From the NCBI GenBank assembly GCA_034687125.1, contig JAQGBZ010000590.1:1-28828 (forward strand): a DNA stretch of 28,828 bases, in the 5' to 3' direction. A model generated the notes under the pieces. That model did no database searches. It was not told where the DNA came from and saw only the letters and a program-made list of their open reading frames with translations. Positions 18,518 through 28,828 of the stretch are shown here, piece after piece. The stretch comes from Neelides folsomi. Its lineage: Eukaryota; Arthropoda; Collembola; Neelipleona; Neelidae. The translations under genes and the position numbers were made by a program. The number at the start of each line of letters is the position of its first letter. The stretch's first letter is position 1.

Positions 18518-19571
18518 ATGGGATCCGATCAATCAAAGGCTTCTACTGGACCGACCGCTAATGACATTTGGGTCAATCGGACATCGGACGTGAACAAAAC
18601 TTTGGTAATTTCTACATTTCCTTTGTTCGAAATTTCTATGATCTCGACTCGAAGATTTCATTGTCATCCTTTTTACATTTTTAATCAATGTCAATCTCCA
18701 ATTATATCCCTAATTATATCAGTAATCAAATTCTACATTTGATTAAATCGCATTTAATTTCGATTTCTAACAATAGTTATGATTTCCAACGATGATTTTG
18801 ATTTCAACAATGAATTTGATTTCGATTTCAACTATGATTATGATTTCGATTTCCAATAATGATTTCGATTGATTGTTGATTGATATGTCAAATTGATTAA
18901 TTTGGTTATCAATTTTTTTATAGAATGAATTATTTTCCTGTGTTCTGGTTGACGATCTACAAAACGACGTTGACCTACCATCGCCAAAGAGAATTAAACT
19001 CGAATCGGACGATTTTTCGGACTCACTCGAGGACTGGTGCGATTCTGACCAGAGCCCGTTCCTGGTCGGCGAAGTAGCCGATGTGTTGTTGGAAGAAGAA
19101 AGGGAATTACAAGAATTTGCTGCGAACAAGACCATCCAGGACGAAGAGTTGAAAAAGCAGATGCAAGATAATTCATCGCGCTATCTCTTGCGCGTTTACG
19201 AGGACGAAGACGAACTTAACAAGCCGAAAAACAGCCAATATTACGTAATCGAAGGGGAGACGAATCAGATGCGGGAAGTGAGTTTGGACGAAATCGACCC
19301 AGAGACGAGACTTTACCTGGAGAAGCTCACGGACATCAAAGTGGTTTGCTACGAAGGACCAAAACGGGAGTTCAAAGACATTCCCTTCAATTTGGAATCG
19401 ACAACAGTGAACGGAGTGCCAATTATGGACACCGACATCAGCGACTTCATCAGGAGAATGAGGCGGAGTCCGGAGCCAGAACCACCTTCTCGCATGGACC
19501 AATTGACCACAGAGGAAATGCTCAACGATCTCAGACAACGTGGATTGACCGTAGTTCAATTCAATGCTTAA
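18518..19571 (+). CDS. Unrecognised 244-residue acidic protein, two exons
   Basis: Exon 18518-18604 (29 codons, donor GTAATT) joins in phase 0 to 18924-19571 (acceptor TTTTTTTATAG), giving 244 residues and a TAA. I do not recognise the family. ATG 18518 is in a strong context (GCACCATGG) and is the first in-frame ATG. The N-terminus MGSDQSKA fits the N-myristoylation pattern (Gly2, Ser6). A basic cluster, SPKRIKLE (49-56), could be a nuclear signal and is followed by an acidic Ser/Asp/Trp stretch (57-71). Residues 84-110 are Glu/Lys-rich and probably helical. A compact middle (112-200) includes RYLLRVYEDEDE and SQYYVIEGETNQ. A Pro/Glu linker (211-218) precedes a C-terminal helix ending LNDLRQRGLTVVQFNA, faintly SAP-like. 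Exon 2 codons are GC-richer than flanks, which supports real coding. It lies head-to-head with C/EBP-gamma. Confidence 0.82.
18605..18923. other. Intron of the unrecognised gene (319 nt) with GATTTC repeats
   Basis: The intron runs from GTAATT to TTTTTTTATAG. Its middle (about 18750-18890) is a degenerate repeat of GATTTCGATTTC and (T/A)ATGATTTC units, a low-complexity run with no coding role. Confidence 0.75.
18750..18890. repeat. Degenerate GATTTC/AATGATTTC tandem repeat
   Basis: GATTTC recurs about ten times with spacers such as CAACAATGAA, CAACTATGATTAT and CAATAAT. It is entirely intronic. Confidence 0.6.
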
Positions 19572-20427
19572 CTAAAATTGACTTGATTACATTTAATTTC
19601 AATTACATTTAACTTTTAATTCTCATTGGCCCAATACTTCCAAAATTTCAATAGTTATTCGTTATAATTAAAATTGGTTAAAATATCATTGTTTCTAAAT
19701 TCAAATTTTAACCTCTGTTTTTAATTATAATTAAACCAAATTATTGTCAATGTTCAAATTAGGTATAAAAGTGTTCTTAGAATAGTTCTCAAAATGTTTT
19801 CTTCAGATTTATACACTTAACTTTATGTAAATTCCAAAATTACTGAAATGTATTCTCATTCAATGTGATAAGTAGTGTCTCTGTATAACAATCGCATGTT
19901 ATGAAAGCGTATTCCTAAATTATATAAAAAATGTCAATTTCCGTAATTTTATACAATTTAGTTAGTAAAATTAAATTTAATTGTTAATTGTACCAAAGAC
20001 AAAAAAGCTAGTCCAGAAAAGATTTTACCTCCTATACTATGTAAATGTAAGATAATTTTAAGTTAAATAGTTTTTAGTTAATCCAGTTTAATTTAGATTC
20101 AGAAATGTACCTTTGTGACTTCAGAAACTAGTCAATTGAAGTCATTAGTTAAGAATTCAAATTGTACAATAAAATACAGAAACTCGCAAAGATATAGAAT
20201 TTAAGACTCGCTCCGCAATAACGCATGTCGCATAACATTTAAAATTTACCTACGTATAAATTAAAAGTAATTTGCTTCTATTTGTGATATTAAGTATATT
20301 ATGGAGAAGTTGTAATTGTTAAAGTTTAATAATATATTAAATAAATCCAGAAACACAAATTTGTACAAAAATTGAAATTATCTTCCATACAAATTGAATA
20401 TTTTCATAAACATTGTAGCGTATTGTA
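19572..20427. other. Probable 3' UTR of the unrecognised gene and spacer
   Basis: AT-rich, no open frame of note. An AATAAA at 20168-20173 is about 600 nt after the stop and is the best candidate end of the transcript. Confidence 0.45.
20168..20173 (+). terminator. Candidate polyadenylation signal (AATAAA) of the unrecognised gene
   Basis: GTACAATAAAATAC lies about 600 nt after the TAA at 19571. Another AATAAA lies near 20340. Choice between them is not possible from sequence. Confidence 0.3.
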
Positions 20428-20513
20428 CAGAGTGGGCCATAAGTATCTTTCTTTTTTAAATATACAATCGTATAAAGAAGAAAGATACTTATAGCCCACC
20501 CTGTATTGTATAG
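20428..20513. mobile_element. 86-bp mariner-like MITE (palindromic element)
   Basis: The left end reads CAGAGTGGGCCATAAGTATC and the right end, reverse complemented, reads CAGGGTGGGCTATAAGTATC. The arms pair over about 33 bases with few mismatches, leaving only a short centre. TA lies immediately outside both ends (20426-20427 and 20514-20515), as expected for Tc1/mariner insertions, and the CAGGGTG start resembles mariner termini. A solo copy of the end is at 84-116. Confidence 0.82.
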
Positions 20514-20515
20514 GT

Positions 20516-23500
20516 ATAACCGTATAACGCATTGTTAAACTATTTAATAAATCCAATAAAATTAACTAATTTTTATCAAATCAACAAATTGGGTGTTAAC
20601 AGGTAAATTATATGAAGATTTGATTTGTTTGGAAGGATGTTGAGCAAGGAGACGATTAAAATCCAATTCATACCAAATGAAAATAATATGAAATCTCATT
20701 ATATGGCATTATTATCAAGAAGTACTGTAGTATATATAGGTAGGTAATATTATATAATATTTGTATGAGAATATTAAAGTGGTAATGGGACCGTAGTTAT
20801 CCGCCTCCACATCTACTCTCAATTCTCCTTAGATAATGACCAGACTCGTCGTTGGAGACGGAAGAGTGAGAATCAGAACGAGATGACCCAATTGTTCATA
20901 AGTGTGTATTATTATGATCTAACCATTTTTCCTTTCAACTCCGCCGTCCTCCATCGTGTGGATGAGAGTGAAGGTGGAACGTGTCTCGCGACTCCTGTCC
21001 AATAATTAGGCCGTGGAAGTGAGACCAAGAGGAAAAGACTAATTCCAATCCACACGTGGATGAGATTTCACACACAAGTCCACCTATTTAATATCACCGC
21101 TCACCACATCAAATACACCTCATGCCAAATCTTACCATTAATACCTAAATTGTAAAATCATTTTATCCTTATAATATCTAAAATATGTGCCAGTGCCAAA
21201 ATTGCACTATTAGATTTATTATATGTATTTATGCTAAGTAGTATGTAATTAAATTTGAAAAATTATCACTTTACGGTAAATCCCAAAAAAAGGTAATTCA
21301 AAAATTCATTTACAACCATTGTTCATTTTTAAAATTTTTAAAATAATCGCCATTTTACATTTACAAAAGTCACAGATAATTTTGATAATATGTTCCTACT
21401 TCCTACATATTTTATTTTATAAAGACCAGAAATACTGTATGTACTGTATTGTATTTTATGTATTTTACTGCAAATGAGTAGTTTTATTTTTAAAAAAGTT
21501 AAAAACGAGATTATGAAGGATGTTTTTATGAAGATTGTTTATATTGATAATTGAAAGTGAAACTGGGTTAGTCTGCTGTGGGAGGTTGAGTCAATTCGGA
21601 GACGTTCGTTTGTTTGAGGTACTTTGGGTCAAGTGGGACGGGAAAACTTTGGGTCTCGGTCGCCCCATTTACCAACAGAAACGACCCATAATCACACACA
21701 CACCTTAATTGTATCTCTTATATAATATTTAGTGAATATTGTATGGGATTGTGAGTTATCTCATTGTTGTTCCTCTTGGAGTAGGAAGTGAGCGCATTGT
21801 TGTGGAGTTTGGGAGTTGGAAAGGGGCTGAAGAGCTCAAGGGGTTGGAACTTTGCTTGGAGTTGGTTGGAGTTGGTTTGGAGCTCTTCTGCCTTCCCAGT
21901 GGGTCGAGTGGGGAGGGTGGCACAAAAACTTGGACAATATATTGGCAAGTCTTACATCAGAGAACTTTCATTTCTCCTCCGAGCACCGGTTGAATCATAC
22001 TGAAAGGGAAACAGCAACTCTCTTCCTCTTCCTACCCCACAACTCACTCAACAAACGTTATTTCAAATTTTCCAATAGTCTTCTTCAAAAACTATCCAAA
22101 TAAACTGTTCTGTCCTTCTGTCCAACAATTTTAAATAATTCCAACAAAATAAAATTTCAAAATTCAACAAACTTTAAAACAAAATAAAGTAAATAAAGTC
22201 AAACATTTAAAAATTACCTTAATGGTAAAGTTTAAATTAAGCAACAAGTTGAATTCAAGAATTTTTTCAAAATTTAGGTCAAAAACTTAAAATTGTGTGA
22301 ATATCCACAATATTCCAAAACTTGACCAAAAACTTTTAAAGTGACAGTGACAATTGTGCAAAAAATTAACCAAACAATATATAAAACAAAGTGAAGATAA
22401 ATTGAAACTTGTTGGATAAAAAAATCCTCAATTTGGTGTTTGGTGGTTTGTGAGTTATTTAACTTCGTGCAAGGGGAAAATCTTTCATCCTTTCTTGGAC
22501 TCCTCAATCGAGAGGAGACAATACGGAAGTAAGTCCCAAACAGACACGTTCTCTTTTGCCTTCTCGGCCCACCCCAACTCTTCATGCCCTATCTCTTCCC
22601 ATTATAATAAGTAATTCTTATATTACGTCTAGCTCTTTGATTATAAAACTCATTTTCTCTCCCTTTTTCGGCACTCCTCATATACATTTTTATTCAAATC
22701 ACATCCGGATTTTCATCCCATTGTAGACAGACAGAGAGAGTTAACAAAACGGAGCCAAATGGGTTATTTTATCTATCAACTCAATAATTAAACATTTGAC
22801 CCACTTTTCAATTTTTGCCAAATTTTATGTGAGGATATAAAATATCATTATTTTGTGGAAAAATGTAAAAATTTATAGTTTAAAATTTTTTTGACACCAT
22901 TTACACTTTTTTCACAACTTTAAATATTTTTCGTGCTATTGCCAATATAATTGTATTGGCACATTTTCGAGTATAATTGATATTGTGTTTTTTTCAATAT
23001 TAAATTTGTAAGGGAATGAGTAACCCAATTAGAATATTATTTATACATGTCAAATATGAGAATCTTTAGTAATTATCTGAAATTTAATTTCTAGACATTT
23101 TCAATCATTTGGTCTTGAGTATTTAAAATGCAATTAGCACTTTAAAATGCCAATTTTTGCATTTTATAGAATAGGTTTGTTTAGGAAAATAATTTCTCAT
23201 GTAGCAAGTAGCAAGTTTATTAAAGTTTATTAGAATGCATTTTAGCCGCCAATTAAGGTTTTGGAAACTCCGAAGAATCATTTAGACCTCTCTTAGACTT
23301 AATCATGAGAACTTTGGTTTAATTTCCCCTTTTAAACATACACACCTTCAGAATTCACGCATTTTTAACTTGTAAAAAGCATTTTGCACTTTTAGCTTTT
23401 TCGCATATTCAAAACAATAGTTACATTTGTATAAAAGGAAATTGTACTTTGAGTCTGTCTATGTTAATATAACAAGGTTAAACTTAAAAGCAAAACTTAA

Positions 23501-23670
23501 ACGAGCTATAAGAATTATACAGAAAAGATCAATTTACATTACATTTGAAAACATGCATATTTTGATGCTTTATGTTAGGAGAATTTGTATATTTATAATT
23601 ATGCGAATTTATGTTTTGAACTTGGTTTTGATGTTCATGTGTATTTACGATCCCTTGATTTGTGTTTTAA
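20516..23670. other. Intergenic region upstream of C/EBP
   Basis: Mostly AT-rich, with GC-richer patches at about 20790-21080 (including a CACGTG E-box at 21052-21057), 21580-22040 (G-rich plus strand with GTTGGAGTTGG-type repeats near 21855-21885) and 22480-22600. These may be promoter, enhancers or noncoding leader exons of C/EBP. Open frames here have no recognisable protein content. Confidence 0.5.
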
Positions 23671-23728
23671 AGGTACTTGGGAAGATCCTGAGCGGTGGGA
23701 TCGAAAAACACCGAACCGAGTGAATAAT

Positions 23729-23737
23729 ATGCCCTAA
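23729..23737 (+). promoter_or_regulatory. Two-codon upstream ORF before C/EBP
   Basis: ATG CCC TAA lies 33 bases before the C/EBP start codon, in GC-richer DNA that is probably 5' leader. Vertebrate CEBPA and CEBPB carry short upstream ORFs that control which start codon is used. Whether this one is transcribed and acts similarly is inference. Confidence 0.45.
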
Positions 23738-23770
23738 AAGACTCTTAAGTAGTCGAACAAGGAAGAATCA

Positions 23771-25375
23771 ATGATGGCTTCACCTCAAATGTACGACACG
23801 GGTTTGGAAAACCTGAAGAAGGCGGCTTTGACAGTCAAAGTCCGATCCTTCCTCTCAGGCAACGGCGATCTCGACCCGGCCGACCTCGAGAACCCCGAAC
23901 TCTCCCTCGACCTCCAATCCCTCATCGACGATCCGAATTTCGAGGTCGGCGAGGGACTCTTTCCCGATCTTCTCCATCATGCAGAAAAGCTTGCGGGAGT
24001 GACGGGGAAAAACGATTTCCCTCATATTCAAAACATCCTCCGCCCGCAGCATCAAAACCATCCCAATAATCACAACAACAACAATTCCAACAACAATGGG
24101 TTTATTCGGAACAACCCTTTGGCTTACATGCCCCAAGCCGTCCACGGCGGTTCCTCGTTCCAGCCCGATTCCTCCCAGTCCCTCCAAGTCAAAGAAGAGC
24201 CCTTGGACCATCGGATGGATTTCAATGGGAACGCGGTAAGCTCGTCCGACCCGACGGCCAATTATTTCTCCACAAGTTTGTCCAATGTGACCAGCCCCAG
24301 TGAGAGCAGTTCGAGCTCTGGGAGCGGCGGACAGGGATATTCCCCAAACTCCTATGGGCATCACCTCACTCCGGCAACAATCCCCGATGGGGGAATGAAG
24401 ATCGGGTTCAATGGGAACGGGAAGAGTTTGCATCACCATCACCACCACCACAACGGCCACTCGTCGAAGAAGCTCAAGAATGTGGACAAGAGCTCGGACG
24501 AGTACAAGCGAAGAAGAGAGAGGAACAACATTGCGGTGAGGAAGAGTCGCGAGAAGGCAAAGATCAGATCAAGAGAGACGGAAGAACGGGTCAAGATCCT
24601 TGCCAAGGAGAATGAACGGCTCCAGAAGAAAATCGACCTCTTGACGGAGGAGTTGACCTTTTTGAGGTCGTTTTTCTCAAATGTTGGCGGGCTCCCTGAA
24701 CAAATCCATCGGGAGTTTAACAAACACCTTGAGACGTTCCAGCATCACAATATACAAACTGGAATTCAGTAAGTTACATTTTTCCCATTGAATCATTTTG
24801 AATCATTAATCATTAACAGACTTAGTAATTAAGCTTAAATTGGTTTACTAAGTTAACTAAAATTAAAGAAGTTAAATTAGGATTAAATTAGTAAACTAAT
24901 AATATGCTGGATTAGTAAATGCTATCAAGTAAACAAATAAGTTATCTTTAGAACTTCTAGGGAATTTGTCATTCATTACAATTATGATGAATTATGTCAT
25001 GAAAATTAATGAAAATTAAAAGCATTTATCCTGTTAGACATTTCATTAACCTTTGCAAAACCTCAAGGTTCAAAAATCTTTAAGAATGACTTGATGTTTT
25101 GAATGTGCCAATGAATTTCACTTTCCTCATTAGAGCACAATTCTTCCGTATAAAATTGGCGTGGTTTTTTCCTATAGTTTTTCCCCAACCGCTGCTCCAC
25201 TTTTGGAACGTTTTTTGACTTTTCTTTTAATTGATGACAAATAGCTTTGATAATGCAATGAGAAAAATTATAAAAGATATTTTCGGCATGGATTTACTTT
25301 AAAGATAATGTTTGATTAATTGGATTAACTTGTTTAATTAACGATTCCTTTTTTTTCATTTTCAGTTTACAGTGA
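23771..25375 (+). CDS. CEBP: C/EBP transcription factor (slow border cells/C/EBP alpha-beta type)
   Basis: This is a nuclear bZIP regulator that binds RTTGCGYAAY-type sites. Exon 23771-24768 carries 332 codons plus two bases. A GTAAGT donor there and a pyrimidine-rich acceptor at 25365 would join it to 25366-25375, ending GIHLQ (335 residues). Unspliced, the frame ends GIQ at TAA 24770-24772 (333 residues). The start SPQMYD, after two tandem ATGs, is typical of invertebrate C/EBPs. An acidic Leu-rich region (NPELSLDLQSLIDD, 41-54) is probably activating. VKEEP (140-144) fits the C/EBP sumoylation motif. Asn-rich (about 97-109), Ser-rich (175-184) and seven-His (221-227) runs follow. The bZIP has RNNIAVRKSR (251-260), zipper leucines 277, 284, 291 and 298, and Asn281 at an 'a' position. 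Coding GC is well above flanks. Confidence 0.94.
24769..25365. other. Probable terminal intron of C/EBP (597 nt)
   Basis: The donor GTAAGT overlaps the unspliced stop codon (CA|GTAAGT). The acceptor region is TTCCTTTTTTTTCATTTTCAG, a strong polypyrimidine tract. Removal yields CAT TTA CAG TGA, so the reading frame closes three codons later. AT-rich with no other content. Confidence 0.6.
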
Positions 25376-28300
25376 TCCTCATGTGACATCACGCTGAATC
25401 GAAATCCCTTAACCATAAACAATTACTGAGGTTCGAAAAATTGAATTTTTCTCCCTCGTTCCTTCATTTTCCTTTACTTTCCCGTTTGTGTGTAAAAACA
25501 ACAATGTGAGTCTTTCGGGACGAGCCGTCGTATCTCATATATACAAACTATTTCTTAAACATGTAATATACAGAGTTCTGTACAACACACACTTCATATT
25601 AAAAATTATCTTAAATATAGGTGTATTACATATATAAATATAATATTATTTAGATAAGTAACTTGTAAGGATGAACGGTTTATTTTAGGTATTTGTATAC
25701 GCCTCAGTCTTTGATCATACTCGCTATATTTTATATAAATACATAAACACAATATTTTTCTGTATGAACGATTGAAATTTGAATTATTTGAGTAATGGGA
25801 TTTTTGAATGTTTAATTATATTTCAAATCCTCAGTAAGCATTTTTAAGATTCAATTAAAACTCCTAATAATTAATAGATAAAGTAAAAGTATATTTTAAA
25901 ATAAAGTTTAATAAAGTCCATATTTTTAAAGTTCAGTTTATAAAGGCGCATTTTTTGAGTTTGTTTTAGTCAGTTGTAAATTGAATGATTTTTTAATTGA
26001 ATGGAGAACACGAATTATTTTCATTAAAAAGATTAATTTCATTTTATTAGTGGAAAATTAATATTAAATAGAATAGAAATGATTATTAATAATAGTTAAG
26101 ATAATTAAGATAAAAAAGGTCCTTCGCTCACATGTGTGTAAAATAGTCAAAGGCCAAATGATAATTTTTAAACTTTTAAAAATTGAAATACTATATGTGT
26201 GAAAAACCAACGAATTAGAATTTGTATATTTTTGAAGAAAAGTTTTATTTTTTGGAACGTTTGAATCTTATGGAATAAATGGGAGAATTATTTTATTTTT
26301 CAATTTTATCAATCTGTGATATATTGTTAATTGTAAATGATATTAAAATGTTAACTTGTAATTTTAGGATATGAATTTATGAATTTTGTAAGTTTAGAAC
26401 AAATGTGTGTGGGTTTAATTCCTAACACATTCACTTCAAATTGATTCCAGTTTATACATAATAGGATTAATTGCATTATTTTAATAATTGCAAAGGTTTA
26501 AATTGTTAGTTAAATTACATTCTGTGTATTTAAATGCAGTTTGTAAAATCTTCATAAATGCCACAATTAAGCACAGATTCAAATTACATTACGAATTCGT
26601 ACCTCAATATACGAAATATCTCATGAAGAGAAAAATATAAGGAAATATTATAATATATAAGGGAATATTGATATTATATATTTAGCCCCAGGCTATATAA
26701 AATATATATTTTCACTTTTCCATAATATATACACAAATTCCAAATTTTTGCCCAATTAAGATTAAGGTTTGAGGTTTAAACTTAGGAATATTATTTTAAC
26801 GGTGCAAAGTGTAACAAATAGCTTTGAAATAAAGAATCACATAAATATAAACTATTTATTTATTTAATTAAACTAAATGGATAATGCATAGTTATTACAT
26901 TTACTTACAAATAAGCATTAGGGTTAATGGTAAAGAGTTAAAGTATTCCTTTTATTCTATAAAATAATCATTTCATATATTCCACATGTTACAATACTTT
27001 CGTGTTGGTCCAATTATGGAACTTTGAGTTTGTGCTCAATAGAATTAATAAAACATTTCATTATGTACCAATACACCTAATAAATAGTTTAAATCACTGC
27101 TTGTGTGTTTTTGTTAGATTTAAAGTGTTTCTAATTATTCAAAAAAGAATAATTCCGTAATTTAAATGTGTGCATTGAAAAAGCGTGAATTTTTAACACA
27201 ATAGAATCTTCATCTAATTTAATTAGATTATTAATCAAGATTACAATATTAATCAAATTTAAGGTAAATACAAAAATTTAAAACTTTGTTAAGATGAAAG
27301 AAATTGGTTATTTGAATTTCCTTTCATTGCCGCATTGTTTGAATTTTTTGTGAACGAGATTTTTTTTATCTATTTTCAAATATATGAAGTATTTAAATGT
27401 TTATTTTTAAGAATGTTTTGTTTAATTAGGTTCTAAAATTTATTTGTTTCATTACTTGTGTATGTGTGTTGAATTATGTGTTTGAAGAGTGTTTGTGAGT
27501 TTTATTACTTTAAAGTTTAATTGTTTAATCTACATAAATAGTAATTAATAGTATTTAGATATGGCGAGTAAATAACTTTAATGTTATTAATTGTAAATAT
27601 ATTCATTATGTAATATGAACACTCTATATTATATAACTACGTTGTACATGATATGTAATACTATTACGTATGTAAACTTTATAAAAATGTATTAGAATTA
27701 ATAGGAAGTGCATTAACGATAAGTTACTTAAATATTAAACTCATTGTAGCAAATTTGTAAAACTTTCGAACCTTTGGATTTTAAAACCGGCCGACTTTTA
27801 ATGTGTAATAAATAATTAAATTTCAAATGAGTAAAAATGACAACTTTCCTTTTTCATATTGCATTTAAATTCATACAGTTTTAATACAATATCTTTTAAC
27901 AAATTCATACATGGCTTACATACATGGCAAATTCATAATGTTATATACTTAAATACATACACATACAATTGGAATTTGGTGTTTTAAGTTGGCCCAATGT
28001 CATATTTCAATTTTAAATTTGTATTATTTCAATATATTATTTTTAATTGTTAAGGAAATAAATTAAATGGGTAAACTTAAAACATGGAATTGAAATTTGA
28101 AATGTGCAATGTGCAATAATGTCATGAAATGGGCCCCTGTACGTATTAGACAAAATAGTATAATGTTTTGTATTTAAAGTGTATAAATTTTAGTCCAAAT
28201 TGTAAGAGAACATTTAGTTAATTTTAGTCCAATAATTACTCATACACGTCATTTGTACATATTTAATAGCATTGAACTGATGAACGAAAGTTCATACTGG

Positions 28301-28828
28301 GAATAAATAAATAACAATTGCGACATTTATCTTATTTTCTATCTTAACTCTTCCACAAGGGCATTTTCAATAAACACCTTCTCCAACGCACAAATAATAA
28401 CAACAAGATTTAACTATTAATTTGTATAGTTCCACTTGCGTCTACGAAAACATCTTCAAACTTCAAATCCATTGAATCATAAACTCATATACATAATTGA
28501 TATATTTAATTGTAATAAATAATACAATTTTAGGTTTACTGACAGATAATAAGATAACATTCAAGTTTATTTAAGTTTATTTAATTTAAGAATTAGAAAC
28601 ATGAAAATATTGACGAACCTCATTTTGAAGAATTAACCATCATTGATCAAATATAAACAGTTCAACATTTTCAGTTAACAATTTTCTGTATGAGTTTGTG
28701 TATCAATTTTAGTAAATTACGATTATACTCTATTCCATTTGAGAAGATTAGTGAGAATTGAATCATGTCACTTGACAAGTCATTAGAAATTCAAATAAAC
28801 CGATATTATTTCCTGTAGAAATTATTTG
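25376..28828. other. C/EBP 3' UTR and downstream AT-rich sequence
   Basis: AT-rich, with no credible open frame on either strand. It has many AATAAA hexamers (for example near 25902-25915, 26275, 26828 and 27050-27080), so the transcript end cannot be chosen. A run of overlapping ATTTA pentamers is at 26854-26866 and a small hairpin at 27133-27154. I see no further gene to the window's end. Confidence 0.5.
26854..26866 (+). promoter_or_regulatory. AU-rich element (three overlapping ATTTA)
   Basis: ATTTATTTATTTA contains the TTATTTATT nonamer of mRNA-destabilising AU-rich elements. It is about 1.5 kb after the C/EBP stop and matters only if the 3' UTR reaches this far. In AT-rich DNA it could be chance. 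Confidence 0.3.

Noticed and set aside
19173..19559. 128-codon minus-strand frame antisense to the unrecognised gene
   Set aside because: The plus strand has the splice sites, strong start and more protein-like composition, so this is a shadow.
23427..23723. 98-codon plus-strand open frame just upstream of C/EBP
   Set aside because: Ile/Lys/Tyr-rich translation typical of AT-rich noncoding DNA, and it overlaps the likely C/EBP leader. No domain seen.
23855..24460. 201-codon minus-strand frame antisense to C/EBP
   Set aside because: Shadow of the GC-rich C/EBP coding sequence. Its Val-rich run is simply the complement of the Asn codons.
27133..27154. AATTATTC-AAAAAA-GAATAATT hairpin
   Set aside because: Pure A/T arms in AT-rich DNA are expected by chance. 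No terminator-type role applies in a eukaryotic gene.

Overview
This window is eukaryotic nuclear DNA, most likely from an arthropod. It is strongly AT-rich between genes, the genes carry GT-AG introns, and the coding exons stand out as GC-richer patches. The recognised proteins (a Gs-type G-protein alpha subunit, C/EBP and C/EBP-gamma) have animal-type sequences, and the Gs alpha resembles invertebrate short forms. AT-rich hexapods such as springtails would fit, but the species cannot be fixed from the sequence. There are no prokaryotic operons, rRNA, tRNA or CRISPR arrays.

Layout. (1) About 1,000-13,050, minus strand: the 5' part of a Gs alpha gene. Four coding exons (12556-12694, 8004-8076, 7066-7120, 1014-1133) splice in frame into the first 129 codons, including the P-loop. 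The remaining exons should lie to the left of the window. Introns of about 4.5, 0.9 and 5.9 kb separate them, and the 5.9-kb intron holds two MITE-like inverted-repeat elements. (2) 15,823-about 18,050, minus strand: a C/EBP-gamma-type bZIP gene with two coding exons and a probable 5' leader exon. (3) 18,399-about 20,170, plus strand: a two-exon gene for a 244-residue acidic protein I do not recognise, head-to-head with C/EBP-gamma across a short shared promoter region. (4) 19,572-23,670: intergenic DNA with an 86-bp mariner-like palindromic element. (5) About 23,670 onward, plus strand: a C/EBP gene whose coding region is almost entirely one exon, with a probable intron that splits the last codons. 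AU-rich downstream DNA follows, probably its 3' UTR and then intergenic.

How they may work together. C/EBP and C/EBP-gamma proteins heterodimerise through their zippers. The two genes lie less than 8 kb apart here, as CEBPA and CEBPG are neighbours in human. Gs alpha raises cAMP, a classical upstream input to C/EBP transcription factors, but its adjacency here may be coincidental. The most interesting points are the C/EBP pair linkage, the unrecognised divergent gene between them, upstream start codons that could control translation of both C/EBP genes, and three families of short inverted-repeat elements. I see no clear sign of a wholly new multi-gene system.
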